Shown here: positions 59,249-64,000 of the stretch, one piece after another
Numbering within the stretch: position 1 is the stretch's first letter
Layout: the number at the start of each line of letters is the position of its first letter
DNA from: an uncultured Oscillospiraceae bacterium
Lineage (GTDB): Bacteria > Bacillota > Clostridia > Oscillospirales > Acutalibacteraceae
Assembly: GCA_900540865.1 (NCBI GenBank)
Contig: UQHH01000010.1
Span: 5,205-69,204 of the forward strand
Length of the DNA stretch: 64,000 nucleotides
Reading direction: 5' to 3'
The notes under the pieces: model-generated
The model's database searches: none
Told to the model about the DNA's origin: nothing
The model's input: only the letters and a program-made list of their open reading frames with translations
Program-made: the position numbers and the translations under genes

Positions 59249-59936
59249 GCTGGTCACGGTTTTGACGAGAAGCCACGGCGTCGTGCGCGCTTTTGTGCGT
59301 AACTGCCGGAGCCTCAAAAGCCCCAAGGGAGCCGCCACGCGGCTGCTGTGCTATTCCCGCCTGGTGATTTTTGCCGGGCGGGATACCTATACCATAGACG
59401 AGGCACAGTCAGAGGAGATGTTCATTCCGCTGAGAAACGATGTGGTGAAAATGTCGCTTGCGCAGTACTTCTGCGAGCTGGCGCTCCATTTTGTACCGGA
59501 AAACCTGCCCGCCGGCGACTATCTGCGCCTGCTTTTAAACGCCTTGTACCTGCTTTCACGCGGCAAGCGCCCCGCTGGGCTGGTTAAGGCGGCGGTTGAG
59601 CTGCGCATGCTTACGCTCGGCGGCTATATGCCCGACTTAATCTGCTGCGAAAGCTGCAAATGCTACGAGCACGAAAAAATGTATTTTTTGCCGAAACGCG
59701 GCGTTTTACTGTGCGGGGACTGCCTCAAAGAAAACGGGGAATATTCTATCCTGCTCGGTATGGGCGTGACGACGGCGATGCGCCACTGCGTTTACGCGGA
59801 GTTCGGTAAGCTGTTCCAGTTTACCCTGCCGCCGGATTCCGTCACTCTGCTGGAACGAGCAAGCGAGGAATACCTGCTGCATATCAGCGAAAAAAACTTT
59901 CAAACGCTCGATTTTTATAAAACCATACGGGACTAA
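59190..59936 (+). CDS. recO: DNA repair protein RecO
   Basis: RecO loads RecA in gap repair with RecF and RecR. The 248-residue protein has an OB-fold N-terminus (ISTDGLILREQNIGEQNRLV), a helical middle and a zinc ribbon CCESCKCYEHE...CGDC. Its ATG lies within yqzL after GCGCAGGAGG. Confidence 0.93.
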   Translation: MRISTDGLILREQNIGEQNRLVTVLTRSHGVVRAFVRNCRSLKSPKGAATRLLCYSRLVIFAGRDTYTIDEAQSEEMFIPLRNDVVKMSLAQYFCELALHFVPENLPAGDYLRLLLNALYLLSRGKRPAGLVKAAVELRMLTLGGYMPDLICCESCKCYEHEKMYFLPKRGVLLCGDCLKENGEYSILLGMGVTTAMRHCVYAEFGKLFQFTLPPDSVTLLERASEEYLLHISEKNFQTLDFYKTIRD

Positions 59937-59961
59937 CATAAATACACACCGGAGAAGAAAA

Positions 59962-62316
59962 ATGAACAGACATGAAAAAGCCTTGGAGCTTGATAAAATA
60001 TTACATATGCTCGCGCAGGAGACGACCTGCGCGGACGCGCACGACTTGGCGCTTCGGCTTACGCCCGCGCACGGGCTGTATGAGGTTACTCTTTTACAAA
60101 AAGAAACAAGCGACGCGCATATGCTCAGCGGGCGGTTCGGCGCGCCGTCGTTCGGCGGCGTGAAGGACGTATCGAACCCTCTTCGCCGCGCTCAGGCGGG
60201 CGGCGTACTTACGATGCTTGAGCTGCTGCGCGTTGCAGAGGTTCTGCGCGTTATCCGTTCGTTAAAGCAGTGGCGGCAGAAATCCGCTTCTGTGGAAACA
60301 TCGCTCGACCCACATTTTGAAACGCTCGTACCCAACAAATATTTAGAAGAAAAGATTACGGACGCGATATTGTCGGAAGAAGAAATGTCCGACCACGCGT
60401 CGAACGAGCTTGCCTCAATTCGCAGGAAGATACAAAGCGCGTCCGGGAAAGCGCGCGACGTGCTCGATAAAATGATACACAGCGCGGCCTATCAAAAATA
60501 TTTACAAGACGCCATCGTGACCATCCGCGACGGCCGCTATGTCGTACCCGTTAAGGCGGAATGCCGCGCGAACATCAAGGGTCTGGTGCACGACACCTCC
60601 TCCTCCGGCGCGACGCTTTTTATCGAGCCGATGGGCGTGGTCGAGGCGAACAACGAAATCCGCGTCCTGCGCAGCAAGGAAAAGGCGGAAATTGAGCGCA
60701 TTCTGGCGGAGCTGTCCTTGGAGGCCGGTTCGTTTGCCGACCAGGTAATCGAAAGCTATCATATGCTCATCGAGCTCAACGTAATTTTCGCGAAGGCGGA
60801 GCTCGGCTATAAAATGAAAGCGAGCACGCCGGTTTTAAACGATAAAGGCAGAATCAGGCTTAGGGAGGCGCGCCATCCGCTGATTGACCCGCAAAAGGTT
60901 GTCCCCACTGATATTGAGCTGGGGATTTCGTTCGATACACTCGTGATAACCGGCCCGAATACGGGCGGCAAGACCGTATCTTTAAAAACGCTGGGGCTTC
61001 TTACCCTGATGGCGATGTGCGGCCTGATGATACCCGCAAGGGACAACAGCGAGCTTTCCGTGTTCGGCACAGTGCTTGCGGACATCGGGGACGAGCAGAG
61101 CATCGAGCAGTCCCTTTCTACTTTTTCGGCGCATATGACGAACATTACCGGTATTTTAAAGCAGGCCGGAACGGACAGCCTGGTGCTCATCGACGAGCTC
61201 GGCGCGGGCACCGACCCGGTAGAGGGCGCGGCGCTTGCGATTGCAATTCTGGAACGGCTGCGCGTCCTCGGCGCAAAAACAGCCTCCACAACACATTACG
61301 CGGAGCTCAAGGCCTTCGCCCTGCAGAACGACGGCGTGGAAAACGGCTGCTGCGAGTTCGACGTCGCGACACTGCGCCCAACCTATAAGCTGTTAATCGG
61401 CGTACCCGGGCGGTCGAACGCGTTTGCCATTTCAGAAAGGCTGGGGCTTTCAAAAGAGGTCGTATCCCGCGCGCGGGAGCTGGTCTCCGCGGAAAACAGG
61501 CAATTTGAGGACGTTGTGCAAACACTTGAAAAGCGCCGGCAGAACCTTGAGGAACGTTTAAAGGAAACGGAAGAAATCACCCAGAAGGCTAAACGCGACC
61601 GCGAGCAGGCGCAGCGGGAGCTTGCACGCGTCAAGCAGCTTGCGGACGAGGAGATAAAAAAGGCCAAAGAAGAGGCGCAGCAGATAAGCGCGAAAACGCG
61701 CGCACAGGCATACGCCATTCTCGACAGGCTCGAGCAGGCCGAAAAGAAAAAGGGCCTGACCGCGCAGGAAAAAGCGGAGCTTCGCGCCGGTATCCGTAAA
61801 ATGGACGACAGCGCCGACCCGGTCAAGGAAAAGAGCAACAGCGGCTATACCCTGCCGCGCGCGCTCAAAAAGGGCGACAGCGTGCTGATTTTCGACATCG
61901 ATAAAAAGGGCACGGTGCTTGAGGAGGCGGACACCTCCGGCAAGGTGCTCGTGCAGGCGGGCATCATTAAAACGCGTGTGCCGCTCGATAACCTGCGGCT
62001 GTTAAACGAAAAACCACAGAAGGAAATAATCCGCTCGACAACGCGTAATATAAAAAGCGCCGCGACCGCGCGGCCTGTGACGGACGTGGACTTGCGCGGT
62101 ATGACGGCAATCGAAGCAATTATGGAGCTTGAAAACGCCATCGATTCCGCAATCCTGTCCGGCATCGGACAGATTACGGTCATCCACGGCAAGGGTACCG
62201 GCGTACTGCGCCGCGAGGTACACGCGCATTTAAAGGGAAACAAAGCGGTCAAGAGCTTCCGCCTGGGCGTATACGGCGAGGGAGAAAACGGAGTGACCAT
62301 TGTAGAGCTGAAATAA
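59962..62316 (+). CDS. mutS2: MutS2 ATPase/endonuclease
   Basis: A 784-residue MutS2 protein. Walker A GPNTGGKTVSL, LVLIDELGAGTDP (Walker B), a long coiled coil (about 510-620) and a C-terminal Smr nuclease domain (VDLRGMTAIEAIMELENA and HGKGTGVLR). In Gram-positives MutS2 suppresses recombination or splits collided ribosomes (RqcU). Lacks the mismatch-binding domain I of MutS, as expected. It follows recO by 25 bases. Confidence 0.97.
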   Translation: MNRHEKALELDKILHMLAQETTCADAHDLALRLTPAHGLYEVTLLQKETSDAHMLSGRFGAPSFGGVKDVSNPLRRAQAGGVLTMLELLRVAEVLRVIRSLKQWRQKSASVETSLDPHFETLVPNKYLEEKITDAILSEEEMSDHASNELASIRRKIQSASGKARDVLDKMIHSAAYQKYLQDAIVTIRDGRYVVPVKAECRANIKGLVHDTSSSGATLFIEPMGVVEANNEIRVLRSKEKAEIERILAELSLEAGSFADQVIESYHMLIELNVIFAKAELGYKMKASTPVLNDKGRIRLREARHPLIDPQKVVPTDIELGISFDTLVITGPNTGGKTVSLKTLGLLTLMAMCGLMIPARDNSELSVFGTVLADIGDEQSIEQSLSTFSAHMTNITGILKQAGTDSLVLIDELGAGTDPVEGAALAIAILERLRVLGAKTASTTHYAELKAFALQNDGVENGCCEFDVATLRPTYKLLIGVPGRSNAFAISERLGLSKEVVSRARELVSAENRQFEDVVQTLEKRRQNLEERLKETEEITQKAKRDREQAQRELARVKQLADEEIKKAKEEAQQISAKTRAQAYAILDRLEQAEKKKGLTAQEKAELRAGIRKMDDSADPVKEKSNSGYTLPRALKKGDSVLIFDIDKKGTVLEEADTSGKVLVQAGIIKTRVPLDNLRLLNEKPQKEIIRSTTRNIKSAATARPVTDVDLRGMTAIEAIMELENAIDSAILSGIGQITVIHGKGTGVLRREVHAHLKGNKAVKSFRLGVYGEGENGVTIVELK

Positions 62317-62372
62317 AAAACGTATTAACCACCTATATTATATATCTTTTTTCGGGAGAGGTGGAACCGAGC

Positions 62373-63095
62373 ATGAATGCGGCATACACAAAAAACTATC
62401 AGAATCACCGGAAACAGCGTATGGCCATGTTTTGTCCTGAATGCCTTTGCCCACATACAGAAGAAATAAAGCTGAATACCGAAGCCGGTGGCTTTATACT
62501 CAAAGTCCGTCACTATAAAAATATAAATCAATACGGCACCCATCATGGCAGCGAATGCGAATTGCAAAATCAAATGGGCAAAGTTTTCTATCGCTGGTAT
62601 AATATCAACAACGAGGCGGAGTTCTTCCGGCTTATTCAGCATAGCGACGGGAACGATTACCTTATTTTCCGTCAGGACCTTTATGGTTACAGCGCTCTTA
62701 ACCTGCAAACTATGCAGGATTTCCACTATCTTCCGGCTCAGTCTTTTCTCTTTGAAAAGAAGGCGTTTGAGGAAACCTTTATCTGGACAGACGCATTTTA
62801 CGAACCACAAAGCAACCTTCTTGCCATACAAGGTTGTTTTTGGGCGCGGCCCTATTCGGTGATTGTGCTCGATTTTTCACAGCCTTTAAAGGCCAGTGAA
62901 GTGTGGTTGGATATCCATTTGCTGTTTGATTCAGATTACGACATTTATGATAATATCGATTTTGCCGGGTGGACAAATGGCGCGCTGATTTTAACGGGAT
63001 TTAACCATCGGACTGAAACGACAGAGAAATTGTCTGTACCGGTAAATAAGCTGCATAATACTCTGGGAAAGCGAAAATTTTCCGCTATGCTGTGA
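62373..63095 (+). CDS. Hypothetical soluble protein, 240 aa
   Basis: I recognise the type as a widespread Clostridia/Paenibacillus orphan but no named domain. The sequence has beta-rich, Trp/Tyr-rich blocks: VFYRWYNINNEAEFFRLIQH, DYLIFRQDLYGYSALNL, IWTDAFYEPQSNLLAIQGCFW and YSVIVLDFSQPL, which recall the blades of a small propeller. One CPECLC motif near residue 22. No signal or membrane segment. The ATG at 62373 lies 11 bases after GGGAGAGG; a GTG at 62361 is the alternative. Codon use is more A/T-rich than in the neighbouring housekeeping genes, a possible sign of transfer. Confidence 0.65.
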   Translation: MNAAYTKNYQNHRKQRMAMFCPECLCPHTEEIKLNTEAGGFILKVRHYKNINQYGTHHGSECELQNQMGKVFYRWYNINNEAEFFRLIQHSDGNDYLIFRQDLYGYSALNLQTMQDFHYLPAQSFLFEKKAFEETFIWTDAFYEPQSNLLAIQGCFWARPYSVIVLDFSQPLKASEVWLDIHLLFDSDYDIYDNIDFAGWTNGALILTGFNHRTETTEKLSVPVNKLHNTLGKRKFSAML

Positions 63096-63120
63096 TTTAA
63101 TCCCGAAACGGAGGATTTAT

Positions 63121-63888
63121 ATGAAAAAGGAAATACAAAATTTTGTGCCGCCCGCCGATTATGGCGACCATTTTGGGCAGTCTGAGCTGGAGCCTGAAAA
63201 ACGCGGGCACGCCGTACGGAATATTTTTATTACCATCGGTGTTTTGATTGTACTGCTGGCGCTTGCCGCCGTAGCCGCCATCAACCTGGCGCTCTCAACC
63301 GACGACCTTTCAAAATTTGAAGTTGAGGCTTCCAACAAGCTTGCCTATACGCTCGCGCAATCGGTCATGTTCGGCGCAAAGCAGGAAATCAGCGAGGACG
63401 AGCTCAATTCCATGCTAGCCTACCTGTTCCAGCAAAGCGCGATTGAAAATCAGGAGCAGGCGTCCCCTCCTCTTCAGCTGGACGCGCTCGTTATCAACTT
63501 ACATAAGGACCAGCCAAACAGGGTTTACGCAAGGCTAAACGGTATGGGTCAGATGCTCGTGCTGTCTGGAGACGCGCAGGTATCGCTCGACAGCGAAGGC
63601 AAGAAGTTTACCGTTACGCTTTCCAATACGAAGCTCGGCAAGCTGCCTGTACCCGCTGATTGGATTATATCGTTTTTGTTCCAAAACGACTCGGTGAATA
63701 ACCTTTCCGATAAGCTTACGTTTGAAGGAAACACGGTAAGCTTTCCGTCTGAGGTCTCGGTGGAGGTGATGTCACAGGAGATCACGCTTGAAATCGAGGA
63801 GTTTACGCTCGGCGAACAGAGTATGGAGGTTTTGCCGACAAGTGCGCTTGACATCATCGGCGATTTTTTTAATCACTTATTCGATTGA
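63121..63888 (+). CDS. Membrane-anchored protein of unknown function, 255 aa
   Basis: A bitopic protein: a cytosolic N-terminus (1-30), one helix at about 34-57 (NIFITIGVLIVLLALAAVAA) and an extracellular domain. That domain has ISEDELNSMLAYLFQQ and a repeated beta pattern (VYARLNGMGQMLVLSGDAQV) ending in KLTFEGNTVSFPSEVSVEV. The pattern 'helper helix ELNSxL + strands' resembles YpmS/DUF2140-like lipid-transfer folds, but I would not name it. GGAGG ribosome site, 25 bases after the previous orphan. Confidence 0.65.
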   Translation: MKKEIQNFVPPADYGDHFGQSELEPEKRGHAVRNIFITIGVLIVLLALAAVAAINLALSTDDLSKFEVEASNKLAYTLAQSVMFGAKQEISEDELNSMLAYLFQQSAIENQEQASPPLQLDALVINLHKDQPNRVYARLNGMGQMLVLSGDAQVSLDSEGKKFTVTLSNTKLGKLPVPADWIISFLFQNDSVNNLSDKLTFEGNTVSFPSEVSVEVMSQEITLEIEEFTLGEQSMEVLPTSALDIIGDFFNHLFD

Positions 63889-63949
63889 TATTTTTTGGAG
63901 CTTTCAGCTTTTTGATTTTCTAAATATCTAATTTTCTTTATTGATATAA

Positions 63950-63980
63950 AAAGGGGGAACCATTGGTGCCCCCTTCCTTT
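63950..63980 (+). terminator. Terminator-like hairpin of the GGAACC family near window end
   Basis: AAAAGGGGGAACCA-...-TGGTGCCCCCTTCC then TTTTTT. May be the start of another repeat copy cut off by the window. Confidence 0.6.
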
Positions 63981-64000
63981 TTTGAAACGCCCGTTGCTTT

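Noticed and set aside
1..64000. CRISPR array, tRNA or rRNA genes
   Set aside because: No regularly spaced direct repeats and no cloverleaf or rRNA sequence was recognised on either strand.

Overview
The window comes from a spore-forming, low-to-mid GC Firmicute of the class Clostridia, probably an Oscillospiraceae/Ruminococcaceae-type anaerobe. The evidence is the set of sporulation genes (spoIIAA-spoIIAB-sigF, spmA-spmB, a GerA-family germinant receptor, a SplB-like protein, a tandem SpoVD/FtsI pair), Gram-positive Shine-Dalgarno sites, frequent TTG/GTG starts and gene order like that of Bacillus/Clostridium. The genus-level guess is inference. I see no rRNA, tRNA, CRISPR array, phage or classical insertion sequence.

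Layout. 0-11.4 kb: end of an aldo/keto reductase, a SplB-like radical SAM gene, a GT-C-like membrane protein, the polyamine transporter potABCD, a secreted Ig-like/M14 carboxypeptidase and a T-box-controlled trpB paralogue. 11.9-18.2 kb: GerA-family protein, spmBA, an AbrB/SpoVT-like regulator, dCMP deaminase, thioredoxin reductase, a PfkB kinase and an orphan. 18.2-20.4 kb: a radical SAM protein overlapping a TIGR03915/DUF4130-type protein, with two LexA-like boxes at its promoter. 20.5-24 kb: lipoprotein, esterase, glycosyltransferase and a flavin/PNPOx-like protein. 24.1-40.0 kb: a division and cell-wall (dcw) cluster read on the minus strand: mraZ, rsmH, ftsL-like, two PASTA-PBPs, a shrunken Mur-ligase-like gene, mraY, ftsW/spoVE, murG, murA, ftsQ/divIB, ftsZ. 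40.3-45.6 kb: DivIVA-like coiled coil, coaD, rsmD, uvrC, HPr, trmD, rimM. 45.7-47.3 kb: an inverted pair of a structured repeat enclosing three small orphan genes. 47.4-49.6 kb: an XRE/DUF6809 pair and the spoIIA operon. 49.7-55.6 kb: a candidate RNA switch, folC, rsmI, a second repeat pair, trmN6, ferredoxin, ricT, holB. 55.9-62.3 kb: phoH, ybeY, dgkA, era, yqzL, recO, mutS2. 62.3-64 kb: two orphans.

How the parts work together. The dcw cluster supplies lipid II synthesis (mraY, murG, murA), septal polymerisation and cross-linking (FtsW/SpoVE, two PBP2-type enzymes) and the divisome (FtsZ, FtsQ, FtsL), starting from an mraZ promoter with a 10-bp-periodic operator. The spoIIA operon, spmAB, the GerA-type receptor and SplB-like protein serve sporulation and spore revival. 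The phoH-to-recO and holB-to-rsmI blocks are conserved housekeeping operons for RNA maturation, ribosome assembly and DNA repair.

The most unusual items are: (1) a roughly 200-290 bp repeat family present as two inverted pairs, whose hairpins keep their fold while changing sequence, placed where conserved operons are usually continuous; (2) a four-arm, mutually exclusive hairpin set between folC and spoIIAA; (3) a Mur-ligase remnant in the dcw cluster; (4) an FtsQ with a low-complexity N-terminus and Ca-binding-type repeats at its C-terminus; (5) an apparently SOS-controlled radical SAM/DUF4130 pair; (6) a SplB-like protein with serine where the catalytic cysteine is expected.
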